DNA from: Steromphala cineraria
Taxonomy: Eukaryota; Mollusca; Gastropoda; Trochida; Trochidae
Assembly (NCBI GenBank): GCA_916613615.1
Contig: OU744728.1
Coordinates: 36,106,450-36,170,449, forward strand
Length of the DNA stretch: 64,000 nt
Direction of reading: 5' to 3'
Shown here: piece after piece, positions 1 through 10,503 of the stretch
Layout: each line of letters opens with the position of its first letter
Position numbering within the stretch: position 1 is the first letter of the stretch
The notes under the pieces: model-generated
Told to the model about the DNA's origin: nothing
Seen by the model: only the letters and a program-made list of their open reading frames with translations
Database searches by the model: none
Made by a program: the position numbers and the translations under genes

Positions 1-330
1 ATCTTCTGTTTGACGTCACTAAAAGCAAACTTTCAAATGTTACGACGTCACAAGGTAGACAATTTAAGAAGCCTTTGTTGATATAATGGAGACAGCACCC
101 GGAGAATTTCATTCTTTATCAATGGTGATGACAGATGACGACACTCTATTGAGTTAGCAATGGATTATACACCACGTGGTGCGGTTATCGGGTCAATATC
201 GGAGGTAGTTATTTTTAGATAACTGACCTCAGATCAACCAATAGGTCGGTTATCAACTTCAACTTCAACTTCTTTATTTCTCCAACAACCACCCAACAAG
301 AGTACAAAGTTATCAAATTACATATATATG
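1..330. other. Non-coding left edge with one CRE octamer
   Basis: No coding sequence is recognisable. A TGACGTCA octamer lies at 11-18 and a related GACGTCAC at about 44-51. The stretch borders the foldback element that begins at 331. It may be intron or 5' flank of gene A, but nothing in the sequence decides that. Confidence 0.4.
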
Positions 331-410
331 TAGGACTCAGATCTGTGGCGGGTCTCCAATCCATGGCGGATTTCCTAATCTATGGCGAGTTTGATTGTTT
401 GATTGTTTAT

Positions 411-449
411 TGACGTCATGTTAAGTGACGTCATTGACGGATGACGTCA
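411..449. promoter_or_regulatory. Three CRE (TGACGTCA) octamers in 39 bp
   Basis: Perfect palindromic TGACGTCA octamers occupy 411-418, 426-433 and 442-449. This is the consensus for CREB/ATF bZIP dimers. They sit just inside the left inverted end of the foldback element. Whether they drive anything is unknown, since no promoter or ORF of note follows. Confidence 0.5.
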
Positions 450-859
450 TAATCGCTAACTGTTCGCGTCGCCAGACGAAACCGCTGTTCATTCGGAAGG
501 CAAGATATTTTCCAACAGAAAGAAAAGAATTCAGCCGCTATTGCCGAGATAGCATAATACCAATCGCATTATGTTACTTATTTCCGTCATACTGTTTATT
601 TAAGCCTTGGAAAAATATCAGCTCTCCTTTGTAGCCCTTGAATTCATTGCAACTTTAGTCATAAATTCGCTGAATCTATCTTCATTAGCCTTTGGATTCA
701 TACTAAATGTCTACTTTAGCCCTTGGATTCATATTAAGGGATTTCTTAACGGTTAGGGGTTAGCGTTATAGGTTCACTGTACTTATATACCTCAAGGCCC
801 ATTTAACACTATTTGAAGCGAGTTTTTGTTCGGGAGAACATCCGTCGGAATGGAATTGA

Positions 860-991
860 GAGGGCCTTAGACTGTATAACACCCCGCCGGGAGGGCCTTG
901 CACTGTATAAGACCCTGCTGGGAGGGCCTTATACGAAATAATAACATCCAAGGAGGTTATTATTTATTATCGAGGCCCTCCATTTCGCACC
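860..991. repeat. 31-bp minisatellite ending in a hairpin
   Basis: Units start with GAGGGCCTT at 860, 891 and 922 (31-bp spacing). The third unit turns into an inverted repeat: GGAGGGCCT near 921 pairs with AGGCCCTCC near 982-991, with AATAATAAC and GGTTATTATT pairing inside. Confidence 0.6.
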
Positions 992-1043
992 TTATAATTT
1001 CAAAGACCGGTAAGGTAATCGATCTCAAAAATTTTCAGAAGCG

Positions 1044-1113
1044 AAACCGCGGGATTCGAACCCACAACCCTTCGCTCTGTAGCCCAGGACTTATACCATT
1101 AGACCACAAAGGA
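1044..1113 (-). pseudogene. tRNA-like unit 1
   Basis: On the minus strand the order is GTGGTCTAATGGT (A-box-like), a middle stem region, then GTGGGTTCGAATCCCGC, which folds as a good T arm. The 5' TCCTTTG does not pair with the 3' end, so no acceptor stem forms. This looks like a SINE head or pseudogene, not a working tRNA. Confidence 0.5.
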
Positions 1114-1309
1114 TTGGTGAATATGAAGGAATTGTTTTGTGAGGTCTTTGCTGCTCTCCTAGAACTTGATGATATTAAATTGCGCTCTACTGTACACTTT
1201 ATACGTCAGAGATGTGGTGTATCTCTGTAACAAAAATTAATAGCGCCCTTAATATGCTTATGCTATAGCGTTCTGGCAAAATGTCCAAGATAAAACATTT
1301 CGTGGCAGA

Positions 1310-1377
1310 AAATGGGGGATTCGAACACAGAGACACTCACTTCGTAGTCCAAGATTATACCACTAGACCACAAAGGA
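1310..1377 (-). pseudogene. tRNA-like unit 2
   Basis: This is the second copy of the tRNA-like head. The A-box-like GTGGTCTAGTGGT is intact. The T arm is damaged on one side (TCTGTGTTCGAATCCC), so the stem is weaker than in unit 1. Confidence 0.45.
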
Positions 1378-1569
1378 TTGGTAAGTGTGAAGGGATTGAC
1401 TGTTGATATCTATTCTGCTCTCCTCAAACTTTAAAAGTTTATTTTCACTGTTCACCTTAAATGTTAGAAATGTGATTTTATTTTCGATATATGAAATTTG
1501 CAACAACCTCATCCTCTAGCTATAGCGTTCAAGAAAAATTTCTAAATGTAAAATGTAAAAAAGTTGAAC

Positions 1570-1635
1570 ATTAGGGATTCGAACCCTCAACCTTTCAAGC
1601 TGTAGTCCAAGACTGTACCACTAGGCCACAGGGGA
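1570..1635 (-). pseudogene. tRNA-like unit 3
   Basis: This third copy has GTGGCCTAGTGGT (A-box-like) and GAGGGTTCGAATCCCT, a clean T-arm stem. The acceptor and anticodon stems do not form convincingly. Confidence 0.5.
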
Positions 1636-1758
1636 TTGGTTAGTAAAAGGTTATTGACTATTGAAGTCTATTCTGCTCTCCTCAAATTTAATGAAATTAA
1701 TTTGTTGATTTTTTTCGCTTTTAAATTAAATAAGTGATTATTTCGGTATATAAGATAG

Positions 1759-1896
1759 ATAACACACACATCCTCGGGTGTTATAGCAAACAGAGGCCTT
1801 TGCCTACGGGACGACCCTCGTGCGCTGACGCGCACTCGGGTCGTCCCTAGGGCAAAGGCCTCTGTTTGCTATAACACCCTCGTATGCGTGTGTTAT
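1759..1896. repeat. 138-bp near-perfect palindrome
   Basis: Two arms of about 67 bp (1759-1825 and 1830-1896) are reverse complements with a few mismatches and only a 4-nt centre. The outer part reads ATAACACAC, the middle GGGTGTTATAGCAAACAG, and the inner part is GC-rich. It could extrude a cruciform or be transcribed into a long hairpin. Confidence 0.85.
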
Positions 1897-2374
1897 CCAT
1901 AACAAATATGTTCGCCACTTTATCTACAATATACGTTACCGACCCTTGCACTAGACAAACTAACCCTAAAACATTGTCGATACGGATCCAAGTGTTAAAA
2001 AAAAGATAGCCAACAAATATCTATCTGCTAAAAAAGTCAGTCTAACGAGAATCCAAGGGCTAATTTCCTAAAGATATTAATTTAGTGGCGAACATATTGT
2101 TGTACCGATTGCATATACTTATTGACCAGTTGCAGATTTTGGACTATAATACAGTACATGTAGGTAAGTACATGTAGGAAAACACATCAATTGAATGTTG
2201 GTAACACTATTCTACCCAGCTGAAAATGTCTCATCACAATCAATACAAAATCCGCCACAGCTTTTGATAGGTACGGCAATTTTCCAAGCATTTGAAAATC
2301 CGCCATGGATTTGGAAATCCGCCACGGATTTGAGGCCTGCCATGGATTCGAGTCCTATCACAAGATGGGGCAAA

Positions 2375-3085
2375 TTAACTTTTAAAATGTGTAAATATAT
2401 ACTTAATAAACATTGATAGTTTTTTAATTTCTGATGTTTTCTTTGAGCACATTAAATGCTTGAAGGAAGTAAGATTTCGCCAATTAAGATATTGAGGAGG
2501 AATATATTTCTGTCTAGCTTCATTAAAGTAAGTACATCTCAGTAAATAGTGAAGTTCATCCCCTAATGCTGGGGAGTCGCACAACTTACATATTCTATTT
2601 TCTCTTGTAATTCCCTCCCACCGGCCAGTCTCAATCGGTAGAGTGTGGTTAGTTGTTCTAAATTTCAGTATTGGGATAAAAACATTTGTCGGAAGAAAGA
2701 AATAGCGTTCAAATGTAATGGAATCTTTTATAATTTTATAATAAAGTGCTTTTGGACTATCATTTATTAATGAACACCAACTCTGAAAAAATGGTCTTTT
2801 AAGACAGATTCTACATGTACCTTTGAGGCTAGCCATTCGGTGTTAAATGATTCCGGGTTCTTGAAAACATTACTTAAACCAAGATGATTCAACGTGTATT
2901 CTACAGCATTTAACCACTTGTCATTAAAATCGTAGAGTTGTTTTTTCACAGAAACAAAGTTGTACAAGGTGTGGGAAAGTTTAAGATATATGGTTTTAGG
3001 TACAGCTAGGGAATGCCAAAATTTAATCAGTCGCTTTATAATTTTAATTCTCAGAGGATATCTTCCCAGTTCCCCATACACCATC
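2375..3085 (-). pseudogene. LINE (non-LTR retrotransposon) pol 3' end, broken
   Basis: Two overlapping minus-strand reading frames (to 2836, and from 2767 upward) together match the region downstream of reverse transcriptase in mollusc LINEs. The pattern includes VYGELGRYPL near 3080, then LPIETGRWEGI and the Cys/His cluster CKLCDSPALGDELHYLLRC near 2545-2650. The frame changes near a T-run around 2790, so the reading frame is broken. The 5' part of the element (endonuclease and RT core) is absent: the coding match stops against the palindrome at 3088, so this is a 5'-truncated insertion, the usual outcome of incomplete target-primed reverse transcription. The clade is not resolved. Confidence 0.75.
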
Positions 3086-3087
3086 AC

Positions 3088-3169
3088 GAGGTTGGTTATC
3101 TGATAACCAACCTCTCGGTTCGATACGGTGAACATGTCTCGGCTACGCCTCGCCATCTTCACCGTATCG
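3088..3169. repeat. Two adjacent hairpins
   Basis: GAGGTTGGTTATC at 3088-3100 faces its exact complement at 3102-3114 with a 1-nt centre. Immediately after, CGATACGGTGAA at 3121-3132 pairs with 3158-3169 around a GC-rich core containing CTCGGCTACGCCTCG. The hairpins abut the truncated LINE. Confidence 0.8.
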
Positions 3170-3234
3170 CACCTCGAATAAAACTTACCCTCGGCTTACG
3201 GGTCTAAATGACCCTTCGCCTCTAATTGTGACTC

Positions 3235-3324
3235 TTGATATTCTTTAGAATTCGTTGTGATTTTCACCTGTGCATTCAGATATATTATGTCTTTAGTTTA
3301 ATATGTCATTCTAAAGAATATCAA
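3235..3324. repeat. 17-bp perfect inverted repeat, 90-bp span
   Basis: TTGATATTCTTTAGAAT at 3235-3251 is exactly complementary to 3308-3324. The spacer is A/T-rich. It could be the ends of a very small MITE. Confidence 0.6.
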
Positions 3325-6300
3325 AGGCCGCAAGAATGATAATAAAAGAAAAAAAGACAGAAAAATACTCTTTATTACACAGAACTTTTGAAGTCATTTT
3401 CATATTACATGTTCATACTGCTTTCAATTCTTGCCATTTGGTTTCCTTGAAACATGCAAACATTTACATTTTTTCAAACACTCCCACACACAATCCCGTT
3501 GGCCCTCAGTATCTATGCTAGTGTTCTCTTCCATTAATGTTCCAAATCCTTAATAGGAAGTCAGTTGTCGGAAGGTCACATGCATTTGTAATGGTCCTTT
3601 TGAAACAATGCACAAGAAGCCGACTTCAGTATCACCAAACAATTAATTGTCCTGCTATCATCCATGCGTAGTTCCTGAAATATTCAAAGGTTTAACGCTA
3701 CAAACAGTCTGATTTTAAGTGCTGACAAAGCACATTTCCATTAACATACATGCATATTTCATACCATCACGCTTTCCCCGAAATAGTAACTTAAGTTTGG
3801 AACTGTCATTTCTAACATCGACTTTGGAATAATTTAGTATCTTTTGTTTAATGGACGAGTGATAGTTTCAACGCTCACACGAAATTTATTGAAAATAATA
3901 ACATACCAAACTGATCTCACAGTAAGAAATCTAGCTAATACCCAAATGTTTCTTCATTTTATAGATATTACAATACTATAAGAAGCATTTCTAAAACATG
4001 CGTACACGCTTCTTTTGATTCCTTGTAAATGATTTAAACATATTTCCGACTCTATTACATGAAACAATAAATAAAGTATACTTTGAGATCAATCTCACCT
4101 TAATCCCCTCCGGGAAAGACCTCGAAACATCGGCAAATATATCTGTTTGACACCGGCCGCGGAGAGCACTCCATTGTCCCAACCTTCTTGAAACCATGTG
4201 CTTTAGGTTGTGTGCTGCACGTGAATTTTGAGGAGTTGCTTAGCAACGTGACGTACAAGAAGTCCGTGCATCACAAGATGAAATAGACGACGTCCCTGCA
4301 GTCACACAATTTTTGACTAGTGACGGATTATTACATTTTACATCATTTGCCACCAAACAAAATTTCATTGACGTCCGTTTAAAATTTCTATCAAAATAAT
4401 TAAATTATAGTTCAGTTCAGTGTGACATTTTAAGGTTAATAGCTCGAGAAAAGAATAAAAATGAACAGTTGGTAAACAGCTTAGAATTGTTTAACCGACA
4501 ATTTCGCCAGTATTATCTCTAACTGCACGTGAAATACGCGCAGTGTTAAAATGAAATTGATCCATTCCTCAGAAGTGGAAGTTAACCATGCTAGACACCA
4601 TTGTCACTTTTGAACTCATTATCAACAAACTTATATTCGGCTAATATTGATATTTTCATTAAAAATGGAAAACAGTTTTAACAATAACCATGTGGTGTAT
4701 GTGAAATAATAACCTCGACCTCGTGAATATCTGTGATAACCATCTCGCTGATCGCTCGATGGTTATCACAGATATTCACTCAGTCAGCGGTCATTATTTC
4801 AACCATATATTAGCATGCACTTGTATTTGTTTCCCAGGCTATGGGGCGTGTCAGGCTTTATAATACTGTCTACTCAAATACTACAATAATAACAAGTCTA
4901 AAACAGTTTAACTTGAAGAACAAACTCTTGGAAGGAGGGAGTCTTGTTTCAAACTTGCTACCCTCCGAATTATAAGGCGTAACGTTTAACAATATGCTAT
5001 GGGGACACATAGATCAAAAGAGTTTGTTTGACAGTATGAAACCCGTGTTCTTCTTTTGATGGGGCAGGCAGAGAGTGCCGGTGGAGAAAATGCCTAGCAC
5101 GTGCAGTGCATGGGTTGTCGGTTGCATCGCCATAAGGAAATAATGGCAAAACACGTGAAAGAATAAAATTTGTAGCGTGGTCTAAGGTGGTGTACCTTCT
5201 CTGATGAGGGAAAAAAATCATTGCAATTGATTTGTTGATAAATTGAGGGGCTAGATGTAAAATGGGAAGAATAGTTTTAGTTTCATGGATTAAGAGGAAC
5301 AAAACATTGGGGTCAGGAATTCATGAAACTAATCAATATCTTCACGAACCTATCCCCATTCTCCACTATTTACGTTCGTTCACTTCCCTGCGTATTAAGG
5401 TGCAAATACAATGTATTTTGGAATGTATTTAAAGCATCCTAGCATTGCGAAAACAAAACGGAGTTTGTTGAAATTGTATAACATAGTTTTAGATTCATTT
5501 TGCTTAAATATACGTTTGCCATACCTTACAGTTATCCGTACTATTATGGCAGGTCTTTAAATGACCAGAGGTCAAAATTTCGAAAACACTACATTAATTT
5601 TCTCTACAAAATCCTTCATTAGTGGGCTTTGGGCCTAAGTCATATTAGTACCTTTGCATTAAGTCAATGTCTATATGCTGATTTTGTTCTCAGAGATTCT
5701 TATGGAATATCTTAAACGAACTTTAAGCAAATCGTATTTTAAAAAATATGACCCCATCTGTCTATTTAACCATGGCAAATTTCGAAATTCTTCACCAATG
5801 ACCAAACGATATAAAATATGGCTTGAGAATGATTATTTTACACGAGACAATTGGGGATCTTTTTTCAGTGCGCTCGAGTTATTTTATTGACGTCCAAACG
5901 AAACCCAAATTACTTGATATTTGCAAAATTTAGGTACGCAGCTATACATATTGTTGTCTCCCTCCATCTAAAAATATTTTTCTGTTCATATACTCATGGA
6001 TAAAAATTCTAGCAACACCATGGAAGTAGTTGTCAGATAATGGAGAATACTAGGTTTAGGAAAAATTGTGATTCTTATCTAACAGTATAACAATTTCTGT
6101 TATGGCTGTAGATTAACAAGTTTAGTTAAACTATTAACAACACGAAGGTCAAAATTGGTTGTTGTATGAGTGAAATTCATTTTGTCCAGAGAACTGATAT
6201 GGTAACGACCTGGTCACTGGTTACAGTCGTATGAGCCTTCAAAATCTTCAAATTTATATATTACAAAATATGTCTTGATAATTATTAGACCTAAGTCAAC

Positions 6301-7240
6301 ACAGATAGTATGCTCATGTCAACATGGTTACCACAATGTTATTTTTGACCACTGAAAGTCAAAAGTTTATACCGTAGTTCATGCAGAGGAACAACAAGTT
6401 TTCTGGTATAAAAGCAATTCCGTTAGAAGTTCAGTAAAATTTGAATAAAATCATTGTCAATAAGATAAGATTTTTGAAGACAAGAGTCACAAAATACTAT
6501 TATTATAATATTACAATCGAAAAATTATTTTTTAATTATTTTTAATGATTCATTTAAAAAATCAGAAATATTTTAAATAACCAGACTAAACAAAAAGGAC
6601 ACAGTTCACTTTTCTGTAATTGGTTGATCAATGTTAAGCCAAAGGAATAAATTTGCACCTGAATTATCGAATCCTATACTGGGTAAAATAGACATTCTTC
6701 GATTTCATTTGTAAAAATTACGAATAAATACATCCTCCAATGGTAGACTTGCATAGAGATCAATACGTGTTTTCATAGACCTGAGGAAAACACAATTGTT
6801 TGAGGAGGATATTGTTTCTTTTAGCTCATGAAAACAGATATTTAAAAAAATTCCATAATTGATTTATGTATCATGCTATTGTTTACCATGTTTTGTAAGT
6901 GATTTCATAACAACAATATAAAGACAGTATTAAACAATGAAGTCCTCAGGTCTACAGTCAGTGAATGTCTCCATTATATTAGTAGGACTCGGTTTAAAGC
7001 CAATATCGCCTATGTCAACTGCTACGTTTTCGGCTCTCAACAGATCAGGTTGTTGGAAGAATGACCTTACATTAGGGTTTACAATTGCAGACTTATGAAA
7101 ATGTCATTTCCCATTATGGATGAGTGATCATGTTTGCCGAAAATAGTAGCTTGAGTAATGCATCACAGGACAAACTGAAAAACTATCAATCATTATAACT
7201 TTAAGTACCCCAAACTTATATTGTTCAATAATTCTTTCAG
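3325..7240. other. Non-coding stretch upstream of exon A1
   Basis: Apart from the hairpin at 4690-4810 there is nothing recognisable. Short ORFs here have no known motif. A signal-peptide exon for gene A would be expected in or before this stretch, but no convincing ATG, hydrophobic run and phase-1 donor combination was found. Confidence 0.4.
4690..4810. repeat. Hairpin with 22-bp perfect arms
   Basis: The arm 4723-4744 (GTGAATATCTGTGATAACC and three more bases) is exactly complementary to 4758-4779. The loop is TCGCTGATCGCTC. Imperfect pairing continues outward through GAAATAAT and ATTATTTC to about 4690 and 4810. Confidence 0.8.
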
Positions 7241-7459
7241 GAATTTCAAGTAGTTCTCTTTCCTACAAGAAAGCGACCTTCTCCTCAAGCAGTGGTGTTG
7301 GATCACCAAGAGCTGTGGATGGAAACTTCAACTGGCATTATATGGCACATTCCTGCTGGCAGGCTAGGGCCTTTGACATGAATCCTTACTGGATGGTCGA
7401 TCTTGGAGGCAACTACTACATTGACCATGTCTCCATCACCAACAGGGGTGACTGCTGTG
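7241..7459 (+). CDS. Gene A exon A1: FTP lectin domain 1, first half
   Basis: This exon encodes the first half of a fucolectin/tachylectin-4/pentraxin (FTP, F-type lectin) domain. The acceptor is TTCTTTCAG at 7232-7240 and the donor is GTAAAA at 7460. Both junctions are phase 1, giving 219 bp. Visible hallmarks are AVDGNFNW (the conserved V-D-G), SCWQ, NPYWMVDL and, at the end, ITNRGDCC. F-type lectins are secreted or surface proteins that bind fucosylated glycans and often act in innate recognition or gamete interaction. The classical fucose-contacting His after the SC motif is not at its usual place: the sequence there is SCWQARAF. The second half of the domain lies in exon A2, 19.4 kb away. 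The signal-peptide exon was not identified, so the start of the protein is unknown. Confidence 0.85.
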
Positions 7460-7949
7460 GTAAAATATTTTATTTGAACGAACTTCTACTACTAAAGTAC
7501 TGCCGGAAATGCTAGAATTTTTGTGTGTAGTTAATTCTAATTTGAGAGAAACTGACGATGTTTTCATAAGAAGTTTCTGTCTAGAAACTTAAACTTGTGC
7601 ATGGAGAGTATTTTCAAAGAGGGTTTAACGTTTAGGTATAGTTGTAGGGAAACGACACACTTAATATAAGTCCAGCGACAGAAATCCGAAATAGTCTGTA
7701 GATTTATGCAAATCAGGTCAAATAATGTTAGAATAAAAACTACACATAATACACATGCACGTTTTTTTGTCACTGAGAGTGTTGTTGATATTGCAAATTA
7801 ACTCAAAATATTATGGAAACATTGGGAGTCTCATCTGAAAATAGAAGTTTCAAATAATCTGATAATAAGTAGAATTTTCGGTTGATTTTAAGTAAAAGGT
7901 CTCAAAATACAACCTAAATGCTGAACTCAACATTAAATGAATTGAGTTT

Positions 7950-10120
7950 CACAGCATGAAACCAGGGTGAATCCAAATAATGGATTCATGCCGGATACAG
8001 CCGGATACTTACCCATTTTAAATCCGCCTATCCGGCACCAGATACGCCACCGGATATGCTATCCGGCCGGATACTGCCATATACTCCACCGGATACTCAT
8101 TTTTTCTGTTTCCGCCTATCCGGCACCGGATACCCCAATGGATATGCTTTCCGGCCAGATACTGCCAGACACTCCACCGGATTTGCTATCCGGCCGGATA
8201 CTGCCAGACACTCCACCGGATTTGCTATCCGGCCAGATACTGCCAGATACACTACGGATATGCTATCCGGCCAGATACTGCCAGATACTCAACCGGATAT
8301 GTTTCTCTTAGAATCTAGTTACTAACTCATAAATAATGGTCAAAATGATTTAAACTTATTCAATAACATTTACTATTTCCCTTTCCTTTCCTTCATAAAA
8401 ATAATAAAATGTTATCGGAACATTTATATACAAATTGCTTGAATAACTATGTAATAAATTAATGTACGGAATGTAAACTAGCAGAGGTTAAATACCAATT
8501 TGTAGGGTGGGAAACATTTATATAGACCACAAAACACGAATTGTTTTCTTATTGTTTGCCAATCAAATGACATGAACTGTTGACAGAATTCTTGTTTTAT
8601 GTAATAGAAAGTGTCAATCATTATATTTGCAAATTGTTGTTGTAAACAGTCATATCACCCAGAACTCACATGGCTAGAGTGTTGATTATGAAGTAAAATG
8701 TATGGATGGTGTACAAATATTAGGGCTGTAACGATTCATTGATACATACGATACAATCGTAGCTTGGGAAATCATGAGCTACCTGTATCGTTATACACTA
8801 AAAAAAGATTTCACTTACATAAAAATGAAAAGAAAAATTAAGTGATCACTATAAAACCAGCTAGTGTTGTGCTGTAACTGTAACTACAGTAAGCATGAAG
8901 CATCTGATTATAAGAGTATATGAAGTTATACAATTTATCGTGATACATTCTGTATCGCCTGTCTGTATCGTGATATATCTCGTATCATGAGATTTCCCAT
9001 TATACTCAACCCTAATGTCAAATATCAAAAAGAACAAAGTTTTACAAGTCTCAGGACCCCAAATGTGACCACAAAAGATGTTGATCTTCTAAAGTTTTAC
9101 ATTCTCTATACTCTTCTTTATTATGCCAACCGAAAGAGCTTTGCAAACTTATGGGCAGCAACTCTCTCAATACACAACAAGAACTAGTCACTAATAAAAA
9201 CAAAAACAAAACCCATACAAAAAAAAAAATATAACTTTACGGTATACAGTATCAACTTTATAAAGCATTCACAAGTATATACAAGGCCATTTATTGAGAG
9301 TTTTTCAATGAGGTTATAATGCATAATATGCAGAGATATTCTGCCTGTCACGCTTGAATACACATAAAACACCTGTTGCCTCAATCTCATTAACAGGGGT
9401 CATTAATTGCTTCACTAATTGCAATTAGGCATTAAGTGTATATTGCAGTAGCACAGGAGGTGAGAGTAAGGTTGGAGTAGGGTCAAATTGCTCACATAGT
9501 TGAAGAAGTATAGTTGAGCTTATCTTATATGGGTTGTTAATTTTAAATTATACTCATTGTAAAATGCATTAGTTGTAAAGCAACCTTTGTTATGCCTTAA
9601 ACAGCTGTAATGAAAGCAATAAATTCTATCACCTCAATTGAACGATAAAGAAAAACATGATATCAATACCCCATTTCTTACAGACTTACAGGGCTAAACT
9701 TAAACAAAGAGTGAACAAACAACTTGGGGTAACAAAGAGGTTTAATAAACATTCATTTCTGGATTAATATACATATATGTAAATCATTAGATTAGTTAAA
9801 TAGACATAAATAAATGTACATACATTGTAGATAAATCATCCCAAATAACAAATAGTATATCAACAACAAGTTGGGCATTGGCTATTTACAAAATGCAGAA
9901 ACATTTTAGATATAAGACAATCCTAAGCCTCAAACTGTCTCATTCAAGGCTTAACATGTAGAAACAGCATTAGTTTACAGTTTACTTATATTATATTCAT
10001 CTTAAAAATCTGTACAAAAGACAATTGAAAATTTGAATAATAACCTTAAATGTGTACAGAAAACAATTCATTTCTTGCATCCAATCAATACTATGTTAAA
10101 CTCAATCAAATACCACTTGT
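7950..10120 (+). repeat. Left terminal repeat, copy A
   Basis: This is the fullest copy of the repeat module. In order it holds the 39-bp CCGG-rich repeats, a C/T-rich TTTCCCTTTCCTTTCC tract, GACCACAAAACACGAATTG, a TATCAAAAAGAACAAAG segment, CACTAATAAAAACAAAAACA, and ATTGCAATTAGGCATTAAG. Homology to copy C continues to about 10120, and inverted homology to copy E continues to about 9957. Confidence 0.7.
8040..8312 (+). repeat. 39-bp CCGG-rich tandem repeat, left
   Basis: About five degenerate units carry GGATATGCTATCCGGCC, then AGATACTGCCAGACACT, then CCACC. Each unit contains the inverted motif ATCCGGCCGGAT or a near relative. The ORFs that run through it are by-products of a period divisible by three. 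Confidence 0.8.
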
Positions 10121-10503
10121 TATTAAATGCAACTTTTATACTTTTTAAACTGATTGATGCGAAACAGTTGTCTATTTTTAAAAGATAAAAGAAAAAATAG
10201 GACTAATGTTACTGTTATTAAAATATACAGGCAAAACAACCAAAATAGCATTAACATTTTAAGCACACACCCAAACTGATGAAAACAAAGGCTTTAAAAT
10301 ATTGTTCTTGATATTCTGTGTGTCTTAGATACAATGAAAAGCATATTAACTTCAAAAGTCCAACTTTTTCACTTCATAAGGGAAAAAAGGTATGCAGCTT
10401 ATACCAAAATGACCACTCAATCATGTTCATTCTCCTAGTAGTAGATGTTTCCTTAGGAAGGTACAAGTAAGAGATAGACAACCATATTTACCAAATAAAA
10501 CAT

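Larger units (their letters stand above)
1040..1790 (-). repeat. Tandem trimer of about 260-bp tRNA-like units
   Basis: Three consecutive units share a tRNA-like head, read on the minus strand, and a common tail containing ATTGG and CTGCTCTCCT. The B-box-like GGGTTCGAATCCC cores are spaced 265 and 259 bp apart. The copies have diverged from one another, especially in their A/T-rich tails. The arrangement resembles a trimeric tRNA-derived SINE or tandemly amplified tRNA pseudogenes. Orientation is set by the order of the A-box-like GTGGCCTAGTGGT and the B-box. Confidence 0.6.
331..2357. mobile_element. Nested foldback element, about 2.0 kb
   Basis: The ends 331-392 and 2295-2357 are inverted copies of each other. 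Each starts from the outside with AGGACTC and carries two or three repeats of a roughly 22-bp unit containing ATCCATGGCGGATTT. Smaller inverted pairs nest inside: TAGCCCTTGGATTC at 718-731 with its complement at 2050-2063, AATATGTTCGCCACT at 1905-1919 with 2084-2098, and a large palindrome at 1759-1896. There is no transposase ORF, so it looks non-autonomous. The interior holds three CRE octamers, a minisatellite and a trimer of tRNA-like units. Foldback-type elements are known to have long inverted ends built from subrepeats, and the family assignment is by that analogy only. No clear target-site duplication was identified. Confidence 0.6.

Noticed and set aside
1044..1635. Three functional tRNA genes
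   Set aside because: T arms are good but acceptor and anticodon stems do not pair, and units sit in a tandem repeat.
4997..5302. 101-codon minus-strand ORF
   Set aside because: No motif, irregular composition, no splice context. Likely chance.
6937..7098. Open frame MKSSGLQSVNVSIILVGLG as the missing signal exon of gene A
   Set aside because: It could end at a phase-1 GGTTTA site, but the donor is poor, the hydrophobic run is weak and late, and nothing links it to exon A1.
7967..8325. 114- and 89-codon ORFs through the CCGG-rich array
   Set aside because: The 39-bp period is a multiple of three, so open frames arise automatically. The same happens on the minus strand at 24007-24397.
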